A stretch of DNA of 64,000 nt. Source: an uncultured Prochlorococcus sp. (GTDB taxonomy: Bacteria > Cyanobacteriota > Cyanobacteriia > PCC-6307 > Cyanobiaceae). Under the pieces are notes generated by a model. The model was not told the origin of the DNA. It searched no databases and worked only from the letters and a program-made list of their open reading frames with translations. This document shows, piece by piece, positions 53,510 to 62,355 of the stretch (the stretch's first letter is position 1; every line of letters begins with the position of its first letter). A program made the translations under genes and the position numbers. Where the stretch lies: the NCBI RefSeq assembly GCF_902536725.1, contig NZ_CACAYO010000006.1, positions 28,826-92,825 on the forward strand, in the 5' to 3' direction.

Positions 53510-54745
53510 CTAATTAAGAGTCTTTCGTGTACTAATCATTCCTATGAAGCCTGTAGATTCTAATGAACATCTCAATAACATCCCTGCAATAAAAAATGAT
53601 GCGATTAATGAATTCCCACCATAACTAATGAAAGGTAGTGGTAATCCGGTAGTAGGCATAGAGCCTGTTGCTACAGCAATATGCATTATTGATTGACCTA
53701 TCAATAATACGCCACATCCAATGGAAACTAATTTTGTATAGTTATTCCTGCACTTTAGAGCAATTCTTAATGTTATATAAGAGAAAACTGCTAGAAAACC
53801 TAGGAATAAAGTGCACCCTAATAATCCAAATTCTTCAGCAAAAATGGCAAAAATAAAATCTGTGTACATAAAAGGTAGGTACTGTAATTTTTGTATAGAC
53901 AAACCAAAACCTTGACCGAATAGACCACCTGAACCTATAGCTAATAAACTTTGAACCAATTGAAATCCACTTTCCTGTTGATCTGCCCAAGGATTAAGAA
54001 ATGAAGTAACTCTAAGTTTTTGATATTCGTTATTGAGGATACTAATACATCCAGTAATAAATCCTAATGATGCAAATGAGCAGAGAGAACTTAGTTTTAC
54101 GCCTCCGCATAAACCCATTACCCAAAAAAGAATTCCAGTTAATGATGCAGTACTTAAATTAGGCTGCTTTAGTATTAATAAAATTAATAATCCAAAAGAG
54201 AATATTGAAATTAATTTTTTATCAATCTTAATCAGATTCCAATGAGCGAAAAGTTTAGAAGCTTCTAGAATTAGAAAAGGCTTAATTAATTCAGATGGTT
54301 GTAAACGTAGATTTCCTAGTACTAGCCATCTTGAAGATCCGTTAACTGTAATCCCAGTAATATTGGTAAGGAATAGTAGAAAGAATAAAATAAAAAAAAT
54401 AATTTTTGAAAACTTTAAAAGATTTCTAATGTTTGTATTAAGGACAAAATAAAATATACCAATTCCTGGAATTGTCCAAATAATTTGTTTTTTTAAGAAG
54501 TAAGCCCAACTTCCCATTTCCCTACTAGCCACCCACCAACTTGATGATCCAAGAATGCATATTCCCAATATTGACCAAATTCCAATGAGAACAACTAGGA
54601 TTTTTGCCTCATAGGGCCATATCGTCCAAGGTAAGGGAAATATAGACTCTAAAAAATTGCTTAGATTTTTTTTGTAATTGGAACTAAAGGTTCTTTTTCT
54701 TTTAGAAATTCTTTTATATTTTATTTTTTCTTGACTTATCTCCAA
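53510..54745 (-). CDS. ftsW: Peptidoglycan glycosyltransferase FtsW
   Basis: A SEDS-family membrane enzyme that polymerises septal glycan with a class B penicillin-binding protein. The 411-residue protein has a basic N-terminal tail (KYKRISKRKRTFSSNYKKN) and about ten membrane spans. Typical SEDS motifs include NGSSRWLVLGNLRLQPSEL, PNLSTASLTGILFW, SGFQLVQSLLAIGSGGLFG, DFIFAIFAEEFGLLG, and TGLPLPFISYGGNSL. The absence of a separate RodA-like context and the long N-terminal tail favour FtsW, but RodA cannot be ruled out by motifs alone. It lies upstream of ccdA and diverges from the ATP synthase operon. Confidence 0.92.
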   Translation of the reverse strand: MEISQEKIKYKRISKRKRTFSSNYKKNLSNFLESIFPLPWTIWPYEAKILVVLIGIWSILGICILGSSSWWVASREMGSWAYFLKKQIIWTIPGIGIFYFVLNTNIRNLLKFSKIIFFILFFLLFLTNITGITVNGSSRWLVLGNLRLQPSELIKPFLILEASKLFAHWNLIKIDKKLISIFSFGLLILLILKQPNLSTASLTGILFWVMGLCGGVKLSSLCSFASLGFITGCISILNNEYQKLRVTSFLNPWADQQESGFQLVQSLLAIGSGGLFGQGFGLSIQKLQYLPFMYTDFIFAIFAEEFGLLGCTLFLGFLAVFSYITLRIALKCRNNYTKLVSIGCGVLLIGQSIMHIAVATGSMPTTGLPLPFISYGGNSLIASFFIAGMLLRCSLESTGFIGMISTRKTLN

Positions 54746-55009
54746 TTTTTTAGATGTATATGTACTATTGAGACGTTTAATTGAGATTTTGCCAAGTCTT
54801 TTATTAAAGTTTTAAGTGTTAAGCAATTAATAAAGATCACTTTTCATAAATTTTATTTTTGAAGAATAAAGTAAAAAATGGTCTACAGATTCATCATAAA
54901 TCTTAAGAATTAATTTTTTATAGAAAAAAACTAGCTAAAAGGCACCTCTCCGTGATAAATTGCGTGAGTTTATATTTACTTCAAACCATTCAGAGAGGGT
55001 TTCTAAACT
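54746..55009. promoter_or_regulatory. Divergent promoter region of ftsW and the atp operon
   Basis: A 264-base AT-rich gap with no reading frame or tRNA seen. It must hold the ftsW promoter (leftward) and the atp operon promoter (rightward). CCTCTC at 54945-54950 is complementary to GAGAGG at 54993-54998. The latter is part of the ribosome binding region AGAGAGGG, 10 bases before the first atp gene, so folding could mask it. Confidence 0.45.
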
Positions 55010-55486
55010 ATGTTCACATCAGTGGACTCAAATAGAAAAAAACTTGAGCATCCATCTAATGAGAATGTTCAATTTCCTCAATCCCTGAATAATTCGATCA
55101 TCAAAGATAGTAAATCTGGCATTGCCAATCAAATAGATAATTTGCTTTCTCAAAATGATGAATACACAAAATTGCAACTAACAATTTTTGGAATTACTTT
55201 TATTGTTTCTATTTTATTAGCGTCAATAACTGGAATTTTTCTTGGATTTACTTTTGGTTTTAGTATTTTTATAGGTGCAATTGCCGGCATTTTTTACCTA
55301 CGTTTGCTTGCCAAAAGTATAGGGAAACTTGGTAAAGAATCATCAGGTGTATCAAAATTGCAACTATTAGTTCCAGTTTGCCTCTTTATTTTTGCGAGCA
55401 AGCTAGGATCTTTGGATATTTTTCCTGCAATGATAGGTTTTTTTATTTATAAGCCTTCACTAATCCTTTATTTTTCTCGTTCTTAA
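55010..55486 (+). CDS. atp1: ATP synthase operon gene 1 protein (AtpI-like)
   Basis: A 158-residue membrane protein encoded first in the atp operon, related to the UncI/AtpI assembly factor that helps assemble the c-ring. The N-terminal about 50 residues are polar (SNRKKLEHPSNENVQFPQS); then four hydrophobic segments follow, including LTIFGITFIVSILLASITGI, FLGFTFGFSIFIGAIAGIFY and LLVPVCLFIFASKLG. Sequence is poorly conserved in this family, but the position is diagnostic. A strong purine-rich ribosome binding site (AGAGAGGG) precedes the ATG. atpB follows 21 bases downstream. Confidence 0.88.
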   Translation: MFTSVDSNRKKLEHPSNENVQFPQSLNNSIIKDSKSGIANQIDNLLSQNDEYTKLQLTIFGITFIVSILLASITGIFLGFTFGFSIFIGAIAGIFYLRLLAKSIGKLGKESSGVSKLQLLVPVCLFIFASKLGSLDIFPAMIGFFIYKPSLILYFSRS

Positions 55487-55507
55487 GTAAATTTTTATTC
55501 AAAACAA

Positions 55508-56233
55508 ATGTTTTTTAATTCCTTGCTAACAAATTTTGCAGCATTAGAAGTTGGTCAACATCTTTATTGGCAAATTGGAAATATCAGACTTCATGGGCAG
55601 GTATTTTTAACATCTTGGATTTTATTAGGAGCTTTATTAGTTTTTATTTCCTTAGGAACTAAAAAAATGGAAAATGATCCTAAGGGCCTTCAAAATTTGC
55701 TTGAGTTCCTTTGGGATTACATAAGAGATCTTGCTAGGACGCAAATAGGTGAAAAAGTTTATAGAGATTGGATGCCATTTATAGGGACTTTATTTTTATT
55801 CGTCTTTGTAAGTAATTGGGGTGGAGCTTTAATTCCTTGGAGATTGATTAAGTTGCCAAGTGGAGAATTAGGAGCACCTACTGCAGATATCAATACAACT
55901 ATAGCCTTGGCTTTATTGGTCTCACTTTCTTATTTCTATGCAGGTTTAAGCAATAAAGGTTGGAGATACTTCGAATACTATGTTCACCCAACTCCAATTA
56001 TGCTTCCTTTCAAAATTCTTGAGGACTTTACGAAACCTTTATCACTCTCTTTTAGGCTATTTGGAAATATTTTGGCTGATGAACTTGTTGTTGGTGTTCT
56101 AGTTTTCTTAGTTCCGCTAATTCTCCCAATACCAGTTATGTTCCTAGGGTTATTTACTAGTGCAATTCAGGCATTGATTTTCGCAACTTTAGCGGCGTAC
56201 TACATTGGAGAAGCTGTTGAAGAACATCATTAG
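55508..56233 (+). CDS. atpB: ATP synthase subunit a
   Basis: The Fo stator subunit that provides the proton half-channels (called atpI in cyanobacterial/chloroplast naming). The 241-residue polytopic protein contains the essential arginine in [20 protein letters not shown] and the C-terminal [19 protein letters not shown]. The N-terminal [20 protein letters not shown] and [20 protein letters not shown] are cyanobacterial-type. It is followed by an unusually long 162-base gap before the c-subunit gene, containing a hairpin with competing arms. Confidence 0.97.
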   Translation: MFFNSLLTNFAALEVGQHLYWQIGNIRLHGQVFLTSWILLGALLVFISLGTKKMENDPKGLQNLLEFLWDYIRDLARTQIGEKVYRDWMPFIGTLFLFVFVSNWGGALIPWRLIKLPSGELGAPTADINTTIALALLVSLSYFYAGLSNKGWRYFEYYVHPTPIMLPFKILEDFTKPLSLSFRLFGNILADELVVGVLVFLVPLILPIPVMFLGLFTSAIQALIFATLAAYYIGEAVEEHH

Positions 56234-56266
56234 CTTTCTTCTAATACATTCGGACGCTTTTACAAA

Positions 56267-56320
56267 GGGTCTGTAATCTGGCAAAATATCTAATCGCGTA
56301 GGTCTGAAAATATCAGACCC
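56267..56320 (+). promoter_or_regulatory. Alternative hairpins upstream of atpE
   Basis: GGTCTGA (56301-56307) pairs perfectly with TCAGACC (56313-56319) around a 5-base loop. A second copy of the left arm, GGGTCTG (56267-56273), can instead pair with CAGACCC (56314-56320). The two pairings exclude each other. The element lies in the 162-base gap between the a- and c-subunit genes, ending 75 bases before the atpE ATG. It may be a processing, stability or attenuation element raising c-subunit expression; the role is inference. Confidence 0.55.
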
Positions 56321-56377
56321 ATTCTTAAAAAAGGATGTCCAAGCGTGTATGACAACAAAGATTATCACAAGTATTAA

Positions 56378-56641
<264 letters not shown>

Positions 56642-56709
56642 AAGTTAATATTGCTTCTAATCCTTATTAGCAATATTTAAATTTAATTTTTTAACTTCAA
56701 CTTAATCAT

Positions 56710-57171
56710 ATGTTGGCCTTTAATTTTTTTGGTGCTACAGAAGGTGGATTATTTGACATAAATGCCACTTTGCCACTAATGGCGATACAAGTAGTTGCAC
56801 TTACTTACATATTAAATTCTCTCTTTTTTAAGCCTGTTGGCAAGGTTGTAGAAAAAAGGGAAAAGTTTGTAAGTAATAATATTATTGAGGCCAAAAATAA
56901 ACTTTCTGAGGTTAAAAAATTAGAAGCTGATTTACTAACCCAGCTTCAAAGTGCTCGTACAGAAGCCCAAAGAATTGTGAGCGAAGCTGAGAATGAGTCT
57001 GACAAGCTCTATAAAGAAGCACTAGAACTTGCCAATAATGAAGCAAATGCTTCAAAAGAAAAAGCAAGACTAGAAATTGAAAGTCAGACGTCTGCTGCTC
57101 GTGATCAACTTTCTAAACAAGCTGATGATCTAAGCGAGCTTATTGTTAATAGATTGATTCTAGAAAAATGA
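56710..57171 (+). CDS. atpF2: ATP synthase subunit b'
   Basis: One of two non-identical peripheral-stalk subunits in photosynthetic organisms (also named atpG in cyanobacteria, not to be confused with gamma). The 153-residue protein has an N-terminal membrane segment ([20 protein letters not shown], residues 21-40) followed by a long charged coiled coil with [20 protein letters not shown] and [19 protein letters not shown]. It lacks cysteines of structural note. Its stop codon overlaps the b-subunit start by four bases (ATGA), ensuring equal synthesis of b' and b. Confidence 0.95.
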   Translation: MLAFNFFGATEGGLFDINATLPLMAIQVVALTYILNSLFFKPVGKVVEKREKFVSNNIIEAKNKLSEVKKLEADLLTQLQSARTEAQRIVSEAENESDKLYKEALELANNEANASKEKARLEIESQTSAARDQLSKQADDLSELIVNRLILEK

Positions 57172-57680
57172 ATTTAACTTTTTTAGCTACAGAAGGTTTT
57201 GGATTGAACTTGAATTTATTCGAAACTAATATCCTTAATTGGGCTGTAGTAGTTTTCGGTCTTTATAAATTTTTACCAGGTTTCCTAGGTAAAATGCTTC
57301 AAAAAAGGAGAGAAGGAATCCTTCTTGAATTAAAAGACGCTGAAGATCGACTCCTAAATGCCACTCAAGCTTTAGAAAAGGCGAAGAAAGATTTATCTTC
57401 AGCAGAAGAAAAAGCTTCTCAAATAAAAGCAGATTCTCTCAAAAGATCTGAATCAATCAGAATGGAAAGTGAGAAAAAAGCGATAGAGGAGATGGCACGT
57501 ATTAAACAAAGTGCAATTTCTGATGAGAGCTCTGAAGCATCCAGAGCAATTTCTCAACTTCGAAAAGAAGCTGTTGAACTGGCAATTAAGAAAGCTTTAG
57601 ATTCTCTCCCAAATCGACTTGATAAAACAACACAAGAAAATTTGGTAACTCAATCAATTAACAATATTGAGGTGAACTAA
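57168..57680 (+). CDS. atpF: ATP synthase subunit b
   Basis: The second peripheral-stalk subunit. The 170-residue protein has a short N-terminal segment ([20 protein letters not shown]), a membrane helix around residues 20-40 ([19 protein letters not shown]), then a long helix rich in Lys/Glu/Ala ([20 protein letters not shown] and onward) forming the stalk with b'. The start is coupled to b' by a four-base overlap, and the stop shares one base with the delta start (TAATG). This tight packing is standard for cyanobacterial atp operons. Confidence 0.96.
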   Translation: MNLTFLATEGFGLNLNLFETNILNWAVVVFGLYKFLPGFLGKMLQKRREGILLELKDAEDRLLNATQALEKAKKDLSSAEEKASQIKADSLKRSESIRMESEKKAIEEMARIKQSAISDESSEASRAISQLRKEAVELAIKKALDSLPNRLDKTTQENLVTQSINNIEVN

Positions 57681-58222
57681 TGCCACTTTTAAATGCAGTT
57701 ACTACACCATACGCAGAGGCATTACTTCAAGTTGTGAATGAAAATTCGCAAACTGAAGAGATGGTTTCTGAGGTCAAACAACTCTTGGAATTAATTAATG
57801 ATTCCCCTGAATTGGAGAAGGCATTATCCTCTCCCATTTTAGAGACAGATGCTAAGAAGAAAATCATTATTGAAATTTTTTCAAAAAAGGTTAATTCTTC
57901 TTTACTAAATTTCTTAAAATTATTGGCCGATAGGCAAAGAATTGGAATCCTTACTTCAATTCTTGAAAGGTTTTTAGAGATTTACCGAGAAAATAGTAAT
58001 ATTGCTTTGGCAACTGTTACTTCTGCAGTCGAGCTTACTGATGAACAGAAAGGTTTAATTACCAAAAAGATCATCAATATTGCTGGAACTGAAAAATTAG
58101 AACTTGTAACTAAAATCGACCCATCTCTCATTGGTGGTTTCGTCGCCAGTGTAGGATCAAAAGTAATTGATGCTTCTCTTGCTTCACAAATAAGAAAACT
58201 TGGCTTATCTCTTTCCAAGTAA
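57680..58222 (+). CDS. atpH: ATP synthase subunit delta
   Basis: Connects F1 to the peripheral stalk (atpD in older cyanobacterial naming, OSCP in mitochondria). The 180-residue protein has the N-terminal helical domain (PYAEALLQVVNENSQTEEMV), the central FLKLLADRQRIGILTSILERF and the C-terminal PSLIGGFVASVGSKVIDASL, the family signature. It shares one base with the b-subunit stop and is followed after 30 bases by atpA. Confidence 0.96.
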   Translation: MPLLNAVTTPYAEALLQVVNENSQTEEMVSEVKQLLELINDSPELEKALSSPILETDAKKKIIIEIFSKKVNSSLLNFLKLLADRQRIGILTSILERFLEIYRENSNIALATVTSAVELTDEQKGLITKKIINIAGTEKLELVTKIDPSLIGGFVASVGSKVIDASLASQIRKLGLSLSK

Positions 58223-58240
58223 CTTTTAAATCAACCTTAA

Positions 58241-59770
<1,530 letters not shown>

Positions 59771-59788
59771 ATTTATTTAGGAGATACC

Positions 59789-60739
59789 ATGGCAAATCTT
59801 AAAGAGATTAGAGATCGAATAGTTTCCGTTAAAAATACAAGAAAAATAACGGAGGCCATGAGACTTGTTGCAGCTGCAAAAGTTAGGAGAGCTCAAGATC
59901 AAGTCCTTAAGAGTAGACCTTTTGCAGATAAACTTGCACGAGTCTTAGAAAATATTCAATCTAGAGTACAAGTTGAGGCTGTTGACTCTCCTCTATTATC
60001 CAAGAGAGAAGTTAAGAGTATCTCCTTGGTTTGCATAACTGCAGATAGGGGCTTATGCGGTGGTTACAACACAAATATTATTAAAAAGGTAGAAATAAGA
60101 TACGCAGAATTAGTCAAAAAAGGTTACCAGCCAAATTTGATTTTGGTAGGGAAGAAAGCTATTGGATATTTTCAAAATAGAAAGGATAGATATGTAATTA
60201 AAAGTACTTTCAAAGAACTAGAGCAGGTTCCCACAGTTAAGGACTCTGAAGGAGTAACGAATGAGATTTTAGCTGAATTTCTTTCAGAAAATTCTGATAG
60301 GGTAGAAATTATTTACACGAAATTCATTACTTTAGTTAGCTGCGCCCCTGTCGTTCAAACACTGTTGCCACTTGACCCTCAAGGAATTGCTGAGGAAAAC
60401 GATGAAATTTTTAGGTTAACTACAAAAGATAGTAAGTTGCTTGTTGAAAAATCAAATATTGAAAATAGTAATTCAGAGAAGTTGCCATCAGATATTGTTT
60501 TTGAACAAAGTCCTGATCAACTATTAGATTCGCTATTACCATTATATTTACAGAATCAGGTACTAAGAGCTCTTCAAGAGTCGGCAGCTTCAGAACTCGC
60601 TTGTAGGATGACTGCTATGAATAATGCAAGTGATAATGCTAAAGAATTAGCAAGTACTTTGAATCTAACCTATAACAAAGCTAGACAAGCAGCTATTACA
60701 CAAGAAATATTAGAAGTTGTAGGAGGTTCAACAGTTTAG
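59789..60739 (+). CDS. atpG: ATP synthase subunit gamma
   Basis: The rotating central shaft (atpC in cyanobacterial/chloroplast naming). The 316-residue protein has the N-terminal helix ANLKEIRDRIVSVKNTRKIT, ITADRGLCGGYNTNI in the central domain, and the C-terminal helix ASELACRMTAMNNASDNAKE. A segment of about 35 residues (roughly 198-235) between the halves is the insertion found in photosynthetic gamma subunits; it lacks the two regulatory cysteines of plant chloroplasts, as expected for cyanobacteria. A good AGGAGA ribosome binding site (59779-59784) precedes the ATG. Confidence 0.97.
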   Translation: MANLKEIRDRIVSVKNTRKITEAMRLVAAAKVRRAQDQVLKSRPFADKLARVLENIQSRVQVEAVDSPLLSKREVKSISLVCITADRGLCGGYNTNIIKKVEIRYAELVKKGYQPNLILVGKKAIGYFQNRKDRYVIKSTFKELEQVPTVKDSEGVTNEILAEFLSENSDRVEIIYTKFITLVSCAPVVQTLLPLDPQGIAEENDEIFRLTTKDSKLLVEKSNIENSNSEKLPSDIVFEQSPDQLLDSLLPLYLQNQVLRALQESAASELACRMTAMNNASDNAKELASTLNLTYNKARQAAITQEILEVVGGSTV

Positions 60740-60755
60740 CAATACGATTTAGGAT

Positions 60756-61082
60756 ATGCCTGAATACAATATCAAAGTTCAATTTGAGCAAAAGACTTTT
60801 AGTTTTTTATGTTCTGAAGATCAAGATATTATTTCAGCGGCAAAAATGAATGGAATAGATTTACCAAGTAGTTGTTGTTCAGGAGTTTGTACAGATTGTG
60901 CATCTATGATATTGGAAGGATCCGTAGATCAAGAAGATGCTATGGGATTAAATGATGATTTGAGGGAAAGGGGCTTTGCACTTTTGTGCGTGGCATATCC
61001 TAAGTCAGATTTGAATATTGTGATTGGGAAAGAAGTCGAAGATGATTTATATAATGATCAATTTGGTAAATATCAAAAATGA
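60756..61082 (+). CDS. Plant-type 2Fe-2S ferredoxin
   Basis: A 108-residue ferredoxin with cluster ligands C40-x4-C45-x2-C48 (SCCSGVCTDCAS) and C78 (FALLCVAYP). The pattern is that of plant-type [2Fe-2S] ferredoxins, with an extra Cys41. It has a short N-terminal strand (EYNIKVQFEQKTFSF) and a C-terminal extension of about 15 residues (KEVEDDLYNDQFGKYQK), unlike the 97-residue photosynthetic PetF, so it is probably a specialised minor ferredoxin, possibly like FdC2. It follows the gamma gene by 16 bases and overlaps the next small gene by four. Confidence 0.9.
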   Translation: MPEYNIKVQFEQKTFSFLCSEDQDIISAAKMNGIDLPSSCCSGVCTDCASMILEGSVDQEDAMGLNDDLRERGFALLCVAYPKSDLNIVIGKEVEDDLYNDQFGKYQK

Positions 61083-61270
61083 AATTAAGTTCAGTTGATT
61101 ATTATTTAGATTGGCCAGTTTCAATAAAATTAATAAATTTGAGGGAATTCATTATTGCAAATTTAGAAAAAAAAGGTGATTTAATTCGATGGTCAATTGT
61201 TGATATTCAAAATTCTATTGACTCTTTTGGAACAAAAAAACTTAGAATTAAAGCTGTAATAGCTAATTAA
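61079..61270 (+). CDS. Conserved hypothetical protein next to ferredoxin
   Basis: A 63-residue protein that I do not recognise. It reads as a small alpha/beta domain: SSVDYYLDWPVSIKLINLRE, FIIANLEKKGDLIRWSIVDI and SIDSFGTKKLRIKAVIAN, with no cysteines or membrane span. The start overlaps the ferredoxin stop by four bases (ATGA), so the two are very likely translated together and may work as a pair. The overlap and a sensible sequence composition make it a real gene; function is unknown. Confidence 0.75.
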   Translation: MKLSSVDYYLDWPVSIKLINLREFIIANLEKKGDLIRWSIVDIQNSIDSFGTKKLRIKAVIAN

Positions 61271-61296
61271 AAATATAAATTGAAATATTTTTAATA

Positions 61297-62355
61297 ATGG
61301 AAAATTCACCAACAATATTCATAGTTCCAACTGGTATTGGTTGTGAAGTAGGAGGGTTTGCTGGGGATGCACTTCCTACAGCAAAATTATTAGCATCGGC
61401 AAGTGGATGTTTAATTACTCATCCAAACGTTATGAATGGCGGTACACTTTCTGAAAAAGATAAAAATATTTTTTATGTTGAGGGTTATAGTTTAGACCGA
61501 CTTGCTAAAGGAGAAATCGCTTTAAAAAGTGTAAAGCAACAGAAAATTGGGATAATTTTTGATTCAGCCATCAAAAAAGAGATATTAGTAAGACATTTGC
61601 AAGTTGCTGATGCATGTGTTTCTACTTTAGGGATTAATGTTCATTCGTATGTGATTACAAAAAAGCCATTAAACATAGTTATTGATTCTGATTCTTTAAA
61701 AATAAGTGGTGGCAAAATTGAAAATCCTGATACTCTAATTGATGCTGGAAAATGTTTAATAGAAAAAGGAGTTACGGCAATAGCAATTGTGGCAAAATTT
61801 CCAGATGATTCAGATTCTGTAGAAACTAATATCTATAGAGAGGGGAAAGGGGTTGATCCTATTTCTGGAGTCGAAGCCGTAATTAGTCATTTAATAAGCA
61901 AATTTTTAAAAGTTCCCTGTGCTCACGCACCTGCTTTACATCCAATTGAATTGAATGAAAATTTAGATCCACGTGCAGCTGCAGAAGAAATAGGATACAC
62001 ATTTTTACCCTCAGTACTTATTGGGTTAAGCAATGCACCTGACATTGTTGAATTGCCTGCTAAAAATAAATCAATCTCACTACACCCTGATCAGATTGAA
62101 TCTATTATTGTTCCTAATGGGGCACTAGGTGGAGAAGCAGTATTAGCAGGGATTGAAAAAGGTTTAAATATTATATCTGTAAAAAATCAAAATAATTTAA
62201 AAGTGACAAATGATTTTTATGATTATCCAAATCTTTTTGAAGTGGATAATTATTTAGAAGCTGCAGGCATAATTCTTGCTATCAAAAAAGGTATCAATCT
62301 TAAGTCAGTTAAACGGCCATTAAAAAAAATCCACGATTGTTCTTATTTTGATTAA
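61297..62355 (+). CDS. DUF3326 family protein
   Basis: A 352-residue soluble protein of the DUF3326 family, conserved in cyanobacteria and plants, function unknown. The N-terminus FIVPTGIGCEVGGFAGDALP is glycine-rich and strongly conserved in the family. Other characteristic stretches are LASASGCLITHPNVMNGGTL, VAKFPDDSDSVETNIYREGK, GVDPISGVEAVISHLI and HAPALHPIELNENLDPRAAA. The fold looks Rossmann-like with several Asp/His-rich loops, but no known catalytic motif is identified. It converges with nadE; the stop codons interlock at TTAA (62352-62355). Confidence 0.85.
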   Translation: MENSPTIFIVPTGIGCEVGGFAGDALPTAKLLASASGCLITHPNVMNGGTLSEKDKNIFYVEGYSLDRLAKGEIALKSVKQQKIGIIFDSAIKKEILVRHLQVADACVSTLGINVHSYVITKKPLNIVIDSDSLKISGGKIENPDTLIDAGKCLIEKGVTAIAIVAKFPDDSDSVETNIYREGKGVDPISGVEAVISHLISKFLKVPCAHAPALHPIELNENLDPRAAAEEIGYTFLPSVLIGLSNAPDIVELPAKNKSISLHPDQIESIIVPNGALGGEAVLAGIEKGLNIISVKNQNNLKVTNDFYDYPNLFEVDNYLEAAGIILAIKKGINLKSVKRPLKKIHDCSYFD

